Positions 45,341 to 57,000 of a stretch of DNA of 64,000 nucleotides are shown here, piece after piece. Position 1 is the stretch's first letter, and each line of letters starts with the position of its first letter. The notes below the pieces were generated by a model that saw only the letters and a program-made list of their open reading frames with translations, searched no databases and was not told where the DNA came from. Source of the DNA: UBA4732 sp963823075 (lineage in GTDB: Bacteria; Planctomycetota; Planctomycetia; Gemmatales; Gemmataceae); NCBI GenBank assembly GCA_963823075.1, contig CAWGKE010000002.1, forward strand, positions 691,955-755,954, in the 5' to 3' direction. Position numbers and translations under genes: made by a program.

Positions 45341-48214
45341 TCATTTCGGCGTGCTGGGCGTGTAGCGAACGTAGGCGAAGCTCTTGCCGTCCGCCGACCA
45401 GCACGGGGCGTTGATCGTGCCCTGACCGCCGTTGAGCCGCACCAGCTCCCGGATCGGGCCGCCCGGCAGCGGCATCAGGCGCAGTACTACATCCTGTTTG
45501 TCCGGGATATTGCTTTTGCCAGGCCCCGCGCAGGAGAGGAACAGCAGCCACTTGCCGTCCGGCGACGGATGCGGGAACCAGTCGCGGCAGCCGTCGTTCG
45601 TGACCTGTTGAGCCAGGCCGTCGTCCGGCCCGGCGCCAGAGACGGGCATCCGCCAGATGGCCGGCTTGCCCGACTTGTCGCAGGTGAAATAGATCCATTT
45701 GCCGTCCGGCGACGCCTCCGGGGAATCGCTCCAGCCGCTGGACGTGAGCAGTCGCGTCTCCTCGCCGCCGTCGGCCAGCCGGCTGTAGATCGACATCGGG
45801 CCGCCGTTGCGGGCGGCGCAATAGAAGATGGTCCGGCCGTCCGGGGACCAGCCATGCAGAAAGCCCTGTTTCTTGGGCAGGATCGGCGCCGGCTCGCCGC
45901 CGTCCCCCGCGACGATGTAGACGGCGTCGCTGCTGCTGAAGCCCAGGCGCCGGCCGTCGGCCGTCAGGGCGTAGTCGCGTCCCGGCGCGGCGGCGCCGGT
46001 GGGGAAGTCTTGCGGCGGGCCGCCGGAAAGCGGCAGGCGGTGCAGCTTCCCCTGGTTACTGCACAAAAGCGATTGGCCGTCCGGCGCCCAGATCGGGCAA
46101 TCCCAGCGGTCCGCCGACGTGAACACTACCCGTTCCGCCAGGTCGTCCAGGGACATGACGCAGACATAGCTCAGAGCGTCCGCTGCGGTCGGCGGCGCGA
46201 CGGCCGGCCGGTTCAGCGCGGCGATCGCGGCGGCCTCTTCCGAGGAAACGCCGCGGACTTCCAGGACGATTTTGCGCGTCTCATGAGGGGCCAGGCCCGC
46301 ATACCACGTCTGCCACGGCCGGCCAGGATTGCCCCACACGCGCGTCCCGCCGCTGATTTTCAGGCGGCTCGCGCCGAAGTACCAGATGCTTCCGGCCCAC
46401 TCCTCCTGGTCGAGCGGGAGCTTCCGGTAAGCGCCGTCGCCGTCGCCGGCCGTCGTCGCGGACCCGCCAAGGAGAAGAAAGAGCGACAACGGCTCGTCGC
46501 TGTTGTTCGTCGCCGTGCAGCCGATGGAACCATCGGAGAATTCGTAGCGGACGGAGGCCCGGTCGCCGCGTGCGGTCACGATGTTCGCGGTCGGCTGGTC
46601 CACGGCCGACAGCTTCAACACCCCTTGGCCCTCTTCTCGGGAGAAATAGCTGCCGCGCGGCAGGCCGTCCGGCGCGGCCAGGAACTCGACGCCGCCGACG
46701 CGCAGGCTGGTCAGCCAGCCGTCGGCGTCCACGACTGCCTCGTAGCAGCCCGTCCGAATGTGACGCGCGCCGTCGGCCGGCGCCGGGGCGGGCTGCTCGG
46801 TCGGGGCCGTCGGCGTCCAGGCCTGCACGGTCTGCCGCGGCGGCGGAACTTCGGACGCCGACAGAATACGGCCGAACGCCCAGCTGCCGATCGCGCAGAC
46901 GACGGCCGCCGCAACCAGCGCCGCGGGGCCCCAAACCATCGGCCGGCGCAGATGGGGGACCAGCGTTTTGATGGTTTTCGTCAGGAGATGCTCCGCGCGC
47001 GGCGGCGACACGGTAGCGGGCAGCTGGACGGAGGTCGCTTCCGGGGATGGAAAGACCGGCGCGGCGACGGCCGGCCAGGGCGTGCGCGGCAACGCGGTCA
47101 GGCGGTCGTCGGATGGGCTGCCGCTCCGCAGCCGCCGGCCCGATTTCGGCATCTCCTCTTCCGGCGGCGGTGGAATCGGCGTCTGCGTCCACGGGGCCAG
47201 CGCCTCGTAGACCTCAGCCGGCGTCTGGTAGCGCTGCGCCGGGTCCTTCGCCATCATCTTCACGACGATGGCGGCCAGCCCTTCCGGCGTCTCCGGCCGG
47301 GCGTTGCGGATCGGCGCCGGCGCGCGCATCTGGTGCCAAACCAGCTTCTGCGCCACCGTGCCGTCGCCGAACGGCGGCTTGCCGGCCAGCAGGAAGTAGA
47401 ACGTCGCCCCCAGGCTGTAGATGTCGGCGCGCACGTCCACGGCGTGGCTGTCAATCGCCTGTTCCGGAGCGAGATAGTCCGCCGTGCCAAGGATGTTGCG
47501 CTCGTCGTGCTGCTTGGTCAGCCCATCTTCCTCGTCGTAGAAGAATCGGGCCAGGCCCATGTCGAGGATCTTGAGGACGCCCTGGCGGTCCAGCAGGAGG
47601 TTGGCCGGTTTGACGTCGCGGTGAACCAACCCCGCCAGGTGCGCGTGGTGCAAACCGAGGGCCGCTTGGCGGACGTAGTGGGCGGCGCGGGTGACGTCCA
47701 TCGGCCCGCCGCGCTTGACGATGTCCTGAAGACAGGCTCCCTCGACGTATTCGAGGACGAGGAAGTGAAACCGGCCGTCGTGGTCGATGTCGTGGGCGCG
47801 GACGATGTTGGGGTGGTCGAGGGCGGCGACGGCGCGGGCCTCGCGGTAGAAGCGCTCCAGCGAGGCGGGGTCCTTGGCCTGGGCGACGGGCAGCACCTTG
47901 ATGGCCACGCGGCGCCGCATCGACTTATGTTCACACAAGAAAACGCTGCCCATGCCGCCGGCGCCGAGGTGGTCGAGCAGCTTGTACTTGCCGCTGATGC
48001 AGAAGCCGCGCCACTTGCCCTGGAGAAACTGGCCGACCTGGAACGAGGTCAGCAGCCCGTCGCGGACGAGGGCCGCGGCCAGCTTTTTCGGCTTGTCAGG
48101 AAGGTTGCCCGCGGCCCGCATCTGCTGGAGATACGGGTCGAGAACGTCCTTTTCCAGCACGCCGCTCTTGACGACGACTTCGAGGAACTCATCGACGGTG
48201 GACGGGAGAGTCAT
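45341..48214 (-). CDS. membrane Ser/Thr protein kinase with C-terminal PD40/propeller sensor domain
   Basis: 957 residues from MTLPSTVDEFLEVVVKSGVL (48214). Residues ~1-75 form the helical N-terminal module typical of planctomycete kinases. The kinase domain covers ~80-350: LLDHLGAGGMGSVFLCEHKS, RVAIKVLP, LVHRDVKPANLLLD, ILDMGLARF (DMG in place of DFG), LGTADYLAPEQAI. A Pro-rich linker and one TM helix (about 430-455, MVWGPAALVAAAVVCAIGSW) follow. The extracytoplasmic part has a beta-rich region and then TolB/PD40 repeats (APDGQSLLCSNQGKLHRLPL, SPDGRTIFYCAARNGGP, SPDGKWIYFTCDKSGKP, SPDGKWLLFLSCAGPGKS). It likely senses a periplasmic ligand and signals inward. Single gene, convergent with the IS remnant. 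Confidence 0.88.
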   Translation of the reverse strand: MTLPSTVDEFLEVVVKSGVLEKDVLDPYLQQMRAAGNLPDKPKKLAAALVRDGLLTSFQVGQFLQGKWRGFCISGKYKLLDHLGAGGMGSVFLCEHKSMRRRVAIKVLPVAQAKDPASLERFYREARAVAALDHPNIVRAHDIDHDGRFHFLVLEYVEGACLQDIVKRGGPMDVTRAAHYVRQAALGLHHAHLAGLVHRDVKPANLLLDRQGVLKILDMGLARFFYDEEDGLTKQHDERNILGTADYLAPEQAIDSHAVDVRADIYSLGATFYFLLAGKPPFGDGTVAQKLVWHQMRAPAPIRNARPETPEGLAAIVVKMMAKDPAQRYQTPAEVYEALAPWTQTPIPPPPEEEMPKSGRRLRSGSPSDDRLTALPRTPWPAVAAPVFPSPEATSVQLPATVSPPRAEHLLTKTIKTLVPHLRRPMVWGPAALVAAAVVCAIGSWAFGRILSASEVPPPRQTVQAWTPTAPTEQPAPAPADGARHIRTGCYEAVVDADGWLTSLRVGGVEFLAAPDGLPRGSYFSREEGQGVLKLSAVDQPTANIVTARGDRASVRYEFSDGSIGCTATNNSDEPLSLFLLLGGSATTAGDGDGAYRKLPLDQEEWAGSIWYFGASRLKISGGTRVWGNPGRPWQTWYAGLAPHETRKIVLEVRGVSSEEAAAIAALNRPAVAPPTAADALSYVCVMSLDDLAERVVFTSADRWDCPIWAPDGQSLLCSNQGKLHRLPLSGGPPQDFPTGAAAPGRDYALTADGRRLGFSSSDAVYIVAGDGGEPAPILPKKQGFLHGWSPDGRTIFYCAARNGGPMSIYSRLADGGEETRLLTSSGWSDSPEASPDGKWIYFTCDKSGKPAIWRMPVSGAGPDDGLAQQVTNDGCRDWFPHPSPDGKWLLFLSCAGPGKSNIPDKQDVVLRLMPLPGGPIRELVRLNGGQGTINAPCWSADGKSFAYVRYTPSTPK

Positions 48215-48478
48215 CGGCGCACCTTTGCGGGGCGGACCCAAATGGGAGGGGAGAATGAACCCGACAACCGAGCGGGCCAGAAGGGTGAATGGGCGACCAC
48301 AGCGTCCGTTCAGACGCCGCGAGAATTCCCGGCCCAACGGAACGTTTTGAAAAGGTTAGTTCAAGATTGTCGGAATCGCAAGAAATTCGGCGCGGGCCGG
48401 AACGTCTCGCGGCGGCTGGGCCGGCGTGGTATTTTGTACGGGGATTGATTCCGTCCTCTCCGCACCGTGGAGGCAGAC

Positions 48479-49159
48479 ATGGCTACCGCCGCCCTTTCTC
48501 CCGTCAGCCCGACGCCGGCCCCCGCCCTGGCGTCAATCCAGACGCTGGCCGACCTCTTGGACCGGCTCGGCGGCGTGCCGCTGAACCGCATTCGGTTCCA
48601 CCCTTCCCCCGGTACGGCGGTGGAAATGGATGTTCTGGAATCCGACAAGCAAGGCCTGTTGTGTGAGCTGGTGGACGGCGTGCTGGTGGAGAAGGCAATG
48701 GGCATCCGTGAATCTCTCCTGGCGTGTTTTCTCATCGAGATTCTAGGCCCCTTCGTCAGGCAGCGCAACCTGGGCTTGCTGACGGGCGAACAGGGCGCGC
48801 TCCGGCTCTTCCCCGGTCTGGTGCGCATCCCGGACGTGGCCTTCATCAGCTGGGACCGCGTGCCGAACCGCCGTGTGCCGGATGACCCAATCCCTCCCCT
48901 GGCTCCCGACCTGGCCGTCGAGGTTCTGAGCCAGAGCAACACGGTCGGCGAAATGGCGCGCAAACGCCGCGACTATTTCAGCGCCGGCGTCCGCCTGGTT
49001 TGGCTGGCGGACCCAAGAACCCGAACCATTGATGCATACGCAAGTGAAACCCTGTTCACTCATTTGGCCATCGACGATGTACTCGACGGCGGTGCGGTTC
49101 TGCCAGGCTTCCGGCTGCCATTGCGAGACTGGTTCGGGGAATTGGATCGGCAGGGCTGA
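48479..49159 (+). CDS. Uma2-family (DUF820) putative restriction endonuclease-like protein
   Basis: 226 residues from MATAALSPVSPTPAPALASI, with GTGGAGG upstream. The PD-(D/E)xK-like core is present: LLCELVDGVLVEKAM, GLVRIPDVAFISWDRVP, DLAVEVLSQSNTVGEMARKR (E-x-L), RDYFSAGVRLVWLADPRTRT. These proteins are strongly expanded in planctomycetes and cyanobacteria; their function is unknown. Its stop is 7 bases from the convergent oleB stop, so there is no room for a separate terminator. Confidence 0.88.
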   Translation: MATAALSPVSPTPAPALASIQTLADLLDRLGGVPLNRIRFHPSPGTAVEMDVLESDKQGLLCELVDGVLVEKAMGIRESLLACFLIEILGPFVRQRNLGLLTGEQGALRLFPGLVRIPDVAFISWDRVPNRRVPDDPIPPLAPDLAVEVLSQSNTVGEMARKRRDYFSAGVRLVWLADPRTRTIDAYASETLFTHLAIDDVLDGGAVLPGFRLPLRDWFGELDRQG

Positions 49160-49166
49160 AGGCGTT

Positions 49167-50042
49167 TCAGGCCAGCGGGCGCAGTTTCAAGAAGTCGCGC
49201 ACCAATGGGATAATCTCCTCGCCCGCGTCCTCCAGCACGAAATGCCCGGCGTCCGCGAAAGCATGCACTTCCGCCTCCGGGAAGCGTCGCCGCCATTCGT
49301 CGAGGAAATGTCGGTCGAAAACGAAGTCTTTTTCTCCCCAGCATATCAGCATCGGCCGGTCGCGGAAGCGATCCAGCCCATCCTGCACCTCGCTCACCAA
49401 GTCGTAGCCGGGGTCGCCGGGCCGCAACGGGATGTCCTGCACGAAGCGCAGCACGGCGACGCGGTTCCGCCAGGAGTCGTAGGGAGCCAGATAGCCGGCC
49501 CGCGCCTCCCACGTCAACGGCCGCCGTGCGACGCACCAGCGGACGGCGGCGCGACTGAAGGCGTTAAGGCCGCGCACGAGGAGCGGCCCAATCACCGGAC
49601 TGCGGCACAGTCGCAGCGACCACGGCAGCTTCTTCCCCGCCGACAGGTGAAACGCGGCCGTGTTCAGCACCACCAACCGGCTAACCCGCTCCGGCCGACG
49701 ATGCGCCCACGCCATGCCGATCATGCCGCCCCAGTCGTGCAACACCAGCGTGACCTTTTCGCGCACGCCGATTCGCTCCAGCAGTTCATCCAGGTCCTGA
49801 ACCCGCCGCTCCAGCGTGTAGGGGTAGTGCTTCCCGCTCGGTTTATCAGACAATCCGCACCCGATATGATCGGGAGCGACGACCCGATGCTCCCTGCGCA
49901 ACGCCAGGACCAAATCGCGATAGTAAAAAGACCAGGTAGGGTTGCCGTGCAGCATGACAACGGGGTCGCCGGCGCCCTCGTCGAGGTAGTGCAGGCGGTA
50001 GCCGCCGATTTCAATGAAGCGGCCGCTCGCCGCCGTTTTCAC
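49167..50042 (-). CDS. oleB: OleB-like alpha/beta hydrolase (cis-beta-lactone decarboxylase / haloalkane-dehalogenase fold)
   Basis: 291 residues from the GTG at 50042, which overlaps the OleA stop (GTGA). Fold and motifs: VVMLHGNPTWSFYYRDLVLA (oxyanion loop HGNPTW), APDHIGCGLSDKP, VTLVLHDWGGMIGMAWAHRR (nucleophile Asp in the HDWGG elbow, as in haloalkane dehalogenases and OleB), ICWGEKDFVFDRHFLDEW and the catalytic His in ADAGHFVLEDAGEE. OleB removes CO2 from the beta-lactone made by OleC to give a cis-alkene. On sequence alone it could be another dehalogenase-like hydrolase, but its coupling to OleA strongly supports OleB. It is the last gene of the pfa-ole operon. Confidence 0.85.
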   Translation of the reverse strand: MKTAASGRFIEIGGYRLHYLDEGAGDPVVMLHGNPTWSFYYRDLVLALRREHRVVAPDHIGCGLSDKPSGKHYPYTLERRVQDLDELLERIGVREKVTLVLHDWGGMIGMAWAHRRPERVSRLVVLNTAAFHLSAGKKLPWSLRLCRSPVIGPLLVRGLNAFSRAAVRWCVARRPLTWEARAGYLAPYDSWRNRVAVLRFVQDIPLRPGDPGYDLVSEVQDGLDRFRDRPMLICWGEKDFVFDRHFLDEWRRRFPEAEVHAFADAGHFVLEDAGEEIIPLVRDFLKLRPLA

Positions 50043-51074
50043 CAGTCCACTCCCAGCATCAGACAGTTCAAACCGCTGCCGATGCCGAGAAAGCCGACGC
50101 GGTCGCCCGGCAGCAGGAACTCGCGCTCCTCCGCCAGCGCCGCCGTCAGTGGCAGCGACACCGTGCCCATGTTGCCGAGGAACGAGTAGGTCGAATACTC
50201 CTTGGCCGGCGAGACGCCAAGGGTCTTGAGGATCAGGTCGCGGTGGCTGGAGCCGACCTGATGGCAGATGATCTTGTCCACCATTTCGCTGGCCCAGCCG
50301 AGCCGCTTGAGAAAGGCGCTCCAGGTGCGCAGGCCCAGCTCGACGCCGTATTTCAGCACGGCGACCGAGTCGGTGGACATGAACTGGCGGGCGGCGCTGA
50401 GCATGGTGTCGATGCCCCAGCGGCACAGGCCGTGGTACTGCGGCGCCGCCGCCGTCGTGCCGCCCAGCAGCCGTCGCCGCTGGTTGCGGTCGAAGGAGCC
50501 GTCCGTCACCACCACGGCCACGGCCCCCGAACCGCCGGTAAGAGTTGCTACGGAGGTCTTGAATGTCTCCATACTGCGCGACTGCAGCATGGCCTCGATC
50601 ATGACGTCGTTGATCTCGCGGGCCGTCTCGCAGGAAACGACCATGCCGGCCCGGACCTGGCCCAACTCGATGCGGTTGGCGATCTCGACGATGCCATTGA
50701 GGACGCCCAGGCAAGCGTTGCTCAGGTCGAAAACCGCGTCGGGCTGGGCGCCGAGCGCCGCCGCCACCCGGCAGGCCGTGGCCGGCTCGAACTGCTCCCG
50801 ACACACGGCCGCGTAGATCAGCACTTCCAGATCCTGCGGCCGGACGTTGGACTGCTCCAGCGCCTTGCGCCGCCAGCACCGCCCCCTGCGACACCGGGAA
50901 GCCGGGCTGCCACCAGCGCCGCTCATGAATGCCGGTCAGCGCTTCGAGCTGGCCCTCCGGCATGCGCAGCGCCTGGTAGACCGGCAGCAGACGGCCCTCC
51001 AGCTCTTGCGACGTCACCACGACCGGCGGCAGCTCGTAGCCGATCGCGTCCAAATAAACCTTCGAGTACCTCAT
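50039..51074 (-). CDS. oleA: OleA-like thiolase-fold acyl-acyl condensing enzyme (one frameshift)
   Basis: It starts at 51074 (MRYSKVYLDAIGYELPPVVV), overlapping the PfaC-like stop by ATGA. A 2-base loss (or 1-base gain) near 50875 breaks the frame after VSQGAVLAAQ; it resumes as KALEQSNVRPQDLEVLIYAA. The thiolase triad is intact: Cys in FDLSNACLGVLNGI, His in DKIICHQVGSSHRD, Asn in SFLGNMGTVSLP, and the C-terminus GFLGIGSGLNCLMLGVDW is characteristic of OleA rather than FabH. VCREQFEPATA matches the OleA segment that bears the catalytic Glu region. OleA condenses two acyl thioesters head to head to a 2-alkyl-3-ketoacid. About 344 residues, normal length. Confidence 0.88.
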
Positions 51075-54000
51075 AAGCCGCCGTCAGTCATTGCCAGAGC
51101 GAAATCAGTCATGCGATAGACGACCTTCCCGTCCACCCATAATAGACCGTCCGCCGTCAATTGGCGAGTCCGATCGTCGCGGCCGGTGATGAACGCCTGC
51201 ACGACGACGCGGCGGTTGTGCGGCGTCACCTGCCCGCGGTAGAGCCAGGTGTGCGGTTCGCCGATCATGGCGCGAAAGCGGCTGCGCGGGCCGCCGCCCC
51301 AGCGCTCCACGGCCGCGACCTTCAGCAACTGGACCAGCGATTCCAGGCCCAGTGATCCAGGAATGACCGGATCTTGATAGAAATGCGCCTTGAAATACCA
51401 CGCCGACGGATCGACGGCCAGGGCGCCCTGGAGGAAGCCGAGTCCGTTCGGCCCGCCGTCGGGGACGAACGCCTCGACGCGGTCGATCATGCGGAGCGGT
51501 TTATCGGGAAACGGCGACTCAGCCGGATAGTCGAAACTCCGGGCGGCGATCCGTTCTTCCGCGCTCATTTCATACAGGGAGGCGTTGGGGACGCCGACCT
51601 GCTGCGCCAGCGCCTGGCGCGAGAAGAAGCCGAAGTTGGTGGTTCCCTCGAAGACCGTGCCGCCGCCGAACCGCATGGTGAAGTCGAACGCGACGAGGAT
51701 CATGCCGGCGGAGCGCGATGCGCTGGTGATGTGGACGCGCGTGGTCAGCGTGCCGGCGTCGCGGCCGACGGCGGCGTGCAGCCGGGCCGTTCCGCCGAGG
51801 TTGCGGAAGCAGAGGTCGTCCGGGCTGGTGAGCGCGGCGCCGAGATAGGCCGCGAGCCAGCCGCACGGCTGGAGCGCCGCCTCCAGCAGGATGACGAACG
51901 GCATCGCGTCCTGACGGTCGGCGTCGAAGTACCAGGCGTCGGGCGCCACGTCGAACTCGGCCTCGACGACCCCGCCGGCCCGCAGCGTCCAGGGTTCCGC
52001 CTCAATGCGGGTGATGCGGTCAATGCAGAGGAACGGCGGCCCCGGCAGCCGCGCGATGAAACGGCCCTCGTCGAAGACGCGGTACGGCTCGCCGAACGCC
52101 TCCGACGGTTTGCCGACGGCGAAGGCGAGGAGACGGTCGCGGTCGAACGGCGCCGGCGAGCGGGGGGCGTCGGCCCCCTGATTCCCCCCACCCCAACCTT
52201 CCCCCACCCGCGGGGGGAGGGCAGGGAAGGAGGGCGGCCGACGCCCCCCGCTCGCCCAGAGCGACCGCAGCCCCTCCCGCGTCAATCCACTCAAGCGAAC
52301 CGACAGGTTGGTGATTTCGACGATCGCCTTGCCGTCGGCGTAGATCAGGGCGTCGGCGATCGCATAAGGCTCCGGCCGGTAGCCACGCTCCTTCAGCGTC
52401 GCCTCATACGTCACGGTTCGCGTGGCGGCCGTCACCTGACCGCGGCACTTGAGCTGGCTGGCCACGCCGGGGATCGGCTCGCAGACGACCGCGTCCTGTT
52501 CACCGACCCAGCCGATCCGCATCAGGTAAATCCGCAGCGTGTGCAGGCAGCGCTCGTACATGAGGGTGCCCGGCATCACCGGGTCGTCCACGAAATGGCA
52601 GGTTAGAAACCAGTCGTCGGCGTGGACGTCGTCCTCGGCGCGGACCTGGCCGATCCCAAATCGGCCGCCGGTCGGGTCGAGCCGGACGATGCGATCGACC
52701 AGCTTCATCCGGCCGCCGGGCAGACGCATCGGGTTGTTTAATGGGAGATCCGCAAAGGCGCTGCCGAAGCAGCCGGCCAGGTTCCCGGCGCGGAGGGCGT
52801 CGATCTGCGATTCGGTGTACGACTCGGCTGTGCGCGGCGCCAACTCCGTTTCATCGTCGGGCTGGACGCCGGCGCCCGGCCGACGGTCCAGCTTGGTTTG
52901 CACGACGCCGCGGCCGGAGGCCAGTTCCTCAGCCGTGAAGAAGCCGGCGACGCCGTCGGTCATCGTCAGCAGCGGTTTGCCGTCGGCCGTGCCGTCGAAG
53001 CGAAAGCGGAACAGGTGGGTGTCGCCCTGGCGGAAGAAACGGTCAATATGGATGTCATAACGCAGCACCTGGCCGGGCGTCGGCAGACCGCGGTGGAACG
53101 TGACGGTGGCGTTGAGCAGGCGGTAGACGGCGAGGCCGCGCGTGCGGAAGTCGATGCCGAGCCAGCCGGACAGGAAGAGGTCGGCCTGGCCCGCCTCGAT
53201 GGCGATGCAGGGGGCGACGCGGCCGCCGTCCAGATACCAGGCGCCGGGCCGAACGTCGTGTTCGGTGACCACGCGGCCGGAAGTCAGCGACAATGGCTCC
53301 CCCTCAACGAGAGTAATGCGATCGACGAGCATGAGCGGCTCATCGGGCAGGCGAACGCGCGTCGGGAAAGCGTCGATGGCGGCGAAATCGGCGCCGAGGA
53401 CGCGGCCGACGGCGCCGACGGCGAACTCCAGGCACTGGGAGCGGTCCAGCAAACGCGGGGGAAACGTCGGCGCTTCCGCGACCCCACTCTGGAGGAGTTC
53501 CAGAAGGCTCGTCTGAAACGCGAGACCGTCGATCACGGTGCGCCGCATCGAATCGGCGCAGCGGAGATAGGCGGCGTGCGCTTCGCCCCGGGCTTGCAGC
53601 GCGGCCGCGGCGTCGTTCAGCAACGGTACGGCGCTGGACGCGCCCACGCCGACCGCCGCGGGGTCGGGCGCCTTTCGGGAACGAAAACCGGCATGGCGAA
53701 CGGCTCGCCGCCAATCGGGATCGCAATTTGGCGTCCCATCTCCTCGACGGCGCTCGGCGCCGCCTCCATGCCGTAAAGCGGCCGCAGGTCCACGGCGATC
53801 CGCTCGGTGCACAGCATGGCGAGCAGGCGCAGCACTGCGGAATCGCCGTCCGCCCCCGGCGCGCACACCGAACGCGCCCGGTGCGGCCGATCGCCAAGGA
53901 TGGCGGCGATCATGCGCGTGCAGGAGGCGCCCGGGCCCATCTCCACGAACAGCCGCACGCCGTCGCGGTATGCGGCCTCGATCACGGCGGGGAAGTCGAT

Positions 54001-57000
54001 GGCATCGAGCGCCTGCGCGAGGATCGCCTCGGCGGCGCCGTCCTCGGAGACTTCATACGGGCGGCCGAGCGCGGCGCCGTAGAAGCGGCACGTTGGGGGG
54101 CGGCGTGGTCGGCAAAAGGTGCAGGCGCCGGTAGGCCTCCGCGACCTCGCGCGCGACAGGACAATGGACCGCGCTTGTCTCCGGCAGCGGCAGCAGCGCG
54201 ACGCCGAGACGCCGGGCCGCCTCCGTCACCTGCGTCCGATGTCCGCCGACGACGCACTCGCGCGGCGTGTTGACGATGAGCAGGTAGGCACGGTCCAGTC
54301 CGGTCAGCGCGGCTCGTACATCTTGCGGCGTCCGGTCCACGACAAGCCCGGCCGTCCACTCAACAGGCTCATCGGGTCGCAATTTCCAGGCCCGCCGGGC
54401 GGCGTCATAGGGGCCGGTCAGGTCGCCGGCGAACAGCGTCGAGGCGTTGATCGCCCGCAGCATGACGTCGCGGTCGGTCCACGCACGCAGCGCGAACAGG
54501 GCCGCCGACTCGCCGAGGCTGTAGCCGATCGCCGTGTCGGGCTGGACGCCGAACATCCGCACCAGATCGGTGGTCAGGCCGCCGAGCGCCACCTGGGCGA
54601 TGATCTTTTCGCGCGTGTCGGCGGACATCGCCGGCGCATCATCCCAGAAGATCGCCGATACGAACTGACTGCGCAGGCGCTGGTTCTCGGCGTCCTGTCT
54701 CCGCGGCACTTCGGGCCATTGCACGGCCAGGTCGCGGCCCATGCCGGGAAAATCATTGCCCGATCCGGGATAGACGAAGGCGATTTTGCCCGTCCGGCCC
54801 AGCGGCCGCGGCGAGAAGAAGACGCGGTCGCGGAATGCCGGCGGTGGGGTCGCCCCGTCCGCGAGGCCGCGCCGCGCCGATCGATCTGCGCCCGCAGCTC
54901 GGCGCGGTCGTGGGCCACGAAGGCGACGACGAATGGATCGTTCGACGATCCGGGATGATCGTGGAACCAGGCCCGGGCGTCGGCCTCAATGCCGCGATCC
55001 GCGCCGCTCAGACAGGCGCCCAGGCGTGCCAGCCCCCGCGTGATCGCGGCGGCGTCCCCGCCCTCGACGACGAACAGCGCCTCGTCGCGGGGGCCGAGCG
55101 GTTGCCGGCGGTCGGGACGATCCTCGGACGCCGCGGGTTCCCACTCCTCCAGCACGACCTGCACGCAGCCGCCGTCTCCGTCGGGGCAACGAACCGCCGC
55201 ACGGCGCGGGCCGTCGATCCGGTCGCGCAGCCAGTAGCGGGCCGGTCGCCCGTCCGTCGGCGGCAGAATCTGGCGATGCAGACATAGGATCGCCTTCACC
55301 AGCGCTGCCATACCGGCCGCCGCCCCCGCGCAGCCCACGTCCCGCGCGGCGTCGGGGAGCAGCTCGACCGCCGCCGGATCGTCGTCTCGAATCACCGCAT
55401 AGATCGAGTCGCCGTCGCGCACGGCGTCGTCGAGCCGCTTGAGAACCACGGCAGCCGCCCCTTCTCCCACCGCCTCGCCGTCGCTTCGCCCCGCGGTGCG
55501 CACGTCGCCGGCCAGATCGACGGCCCCCACCAGGGCCGCGTCGAGTTCGCCGCGCCGCAAGGCCCCTGCCGCGGCCGCCAGAGCGTGCAAATCGGACGAT
55601 TCCCCGTCGGAAATGGTGAAACTCGGGCCGCCGAGGTGGAACGCCCGCGCGATGCGGCTGGCGGCTATACTGCCCAATGCTCCCATGACGCGGTTGGCGT
55701 TGAGCGCCGGATGCGCCACGTCCAGCAGCGACCGCTTCCACGCCGCGAACTCCGGCGACGAGGGATGCAGCCCCAGCCGCTCCGCCCATTCGTCCGCGTG
55801 TTTCAGCACCCACCAGCGGAAGTGATAATTCGTCGTATTCAGATCGAGATCGAGGCCGATGAAGACCCCGGTTCGCGGTCGGGCTTCCTCGGGCAATGTC
55901 ACGCCGGCCAGGGCGGCGTCGGCGACCAGCAGCATCAGCACCTGCTGCGGCAGCGCCTCCTGCAATTCGCGGGGCGGGATGCGGAAGCGCTCGGCGGCGA
56001 CGCGCAGCTCGTCGAGGTGGAACCCGGCGAAGGCTTGCGCGTCGAGGCCCTCGCGCCGCGCCAGTCGCTTTCGAGGATTCCCCAGTCGTGGCGCGGCGGA
56101 CGCGGCGCGGCGGGCGAAGCGCCGAACACACGCTCCTGAAATGCTCGCAAGCTGCGCCAGGGGCCGAAGCGAGCGTCCATTCCCACGACGACGATGGGCG
56201 CATCGGCGAGCGGAGGGCGTAAGCCCCCTGATGCGGGGAGCGTTCGCTGATGAGGCGATGAATCAGGGGGCTGACGCCCCCCGCTCACCACGTTCGCTTC
56301 GTACTCTTCGAGCAGCAGATGTGCGTTGACGCCGCCGAAGCCGAAGCCGCTGATCGCCGCCCGCCGCGGCGTCGCCGCGGATCGCCGCCGCCATGCGCAC
56401 GGCTCTTTCAGGATCCGAAATGGAGATTCCTCCACGCCCAGGCCCGGCGGCGGCGCGGCGAAGTTCGCCGTCGGCGGCAGCACGCCGTCGCGCATCGCAC
56501 ACAACACCTTGGCCAGGCCCGACGCCCCGGCCGCCGTCAGCAGATGGCCGACCGTGGACTTCACCGATCCGATGACGCACTGACCCGACCGCCAGCCGCT
56601 GCGGCCCCACAACGCCTTGAGGCTGGCGAACTCCACCGCGTCGCCGACCGGCGTGCCCGTGGCGTGGCACTCGATCAGGTCCACGTCGCCGGGCGCCCAC
56701 CCCGCCGCCTGATAGGCGCCGCGCATGGCCCGGAGCTGGCCCTCGCTGTTCGGCGCCAGCAGACCGCCGCCCACATCGTTGGACAGGCCGACGCCGGCGA
56801 TCACGGCCAGGATGCGGTCGCCGTCGCGCACGGCGTCCTCCAGCCGCTTCAGCAGAAACACGCCCGCCCCCTCGCCGACCACCAGGCCGTCGGCCCGCGC
56901 GTCGAACGGACTGCACCGGCCGCTCGGCGACAGCGCCCGCAACTGAGCGAACCCCATCTGCGTATACAGGCAGTCGGGTCGCGAGACGCCGCCCGCCAAC

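Noticed and set aside
45335..48448. Open frame of about 1040 codons opposite the propeller kinase
   Set aside because: Shadow of the kinase gene, whose catalytic motifs fix the true strand.
49167..51074. OleA-OleB fusion protein
   Set aside because: The continuous frame only exists because a frameshift near 50875 puts OleA's 5' end in OleB's frame. The OleA catalytic region is in another frame with its own stop at 50039 overlapping the OleB GTG.
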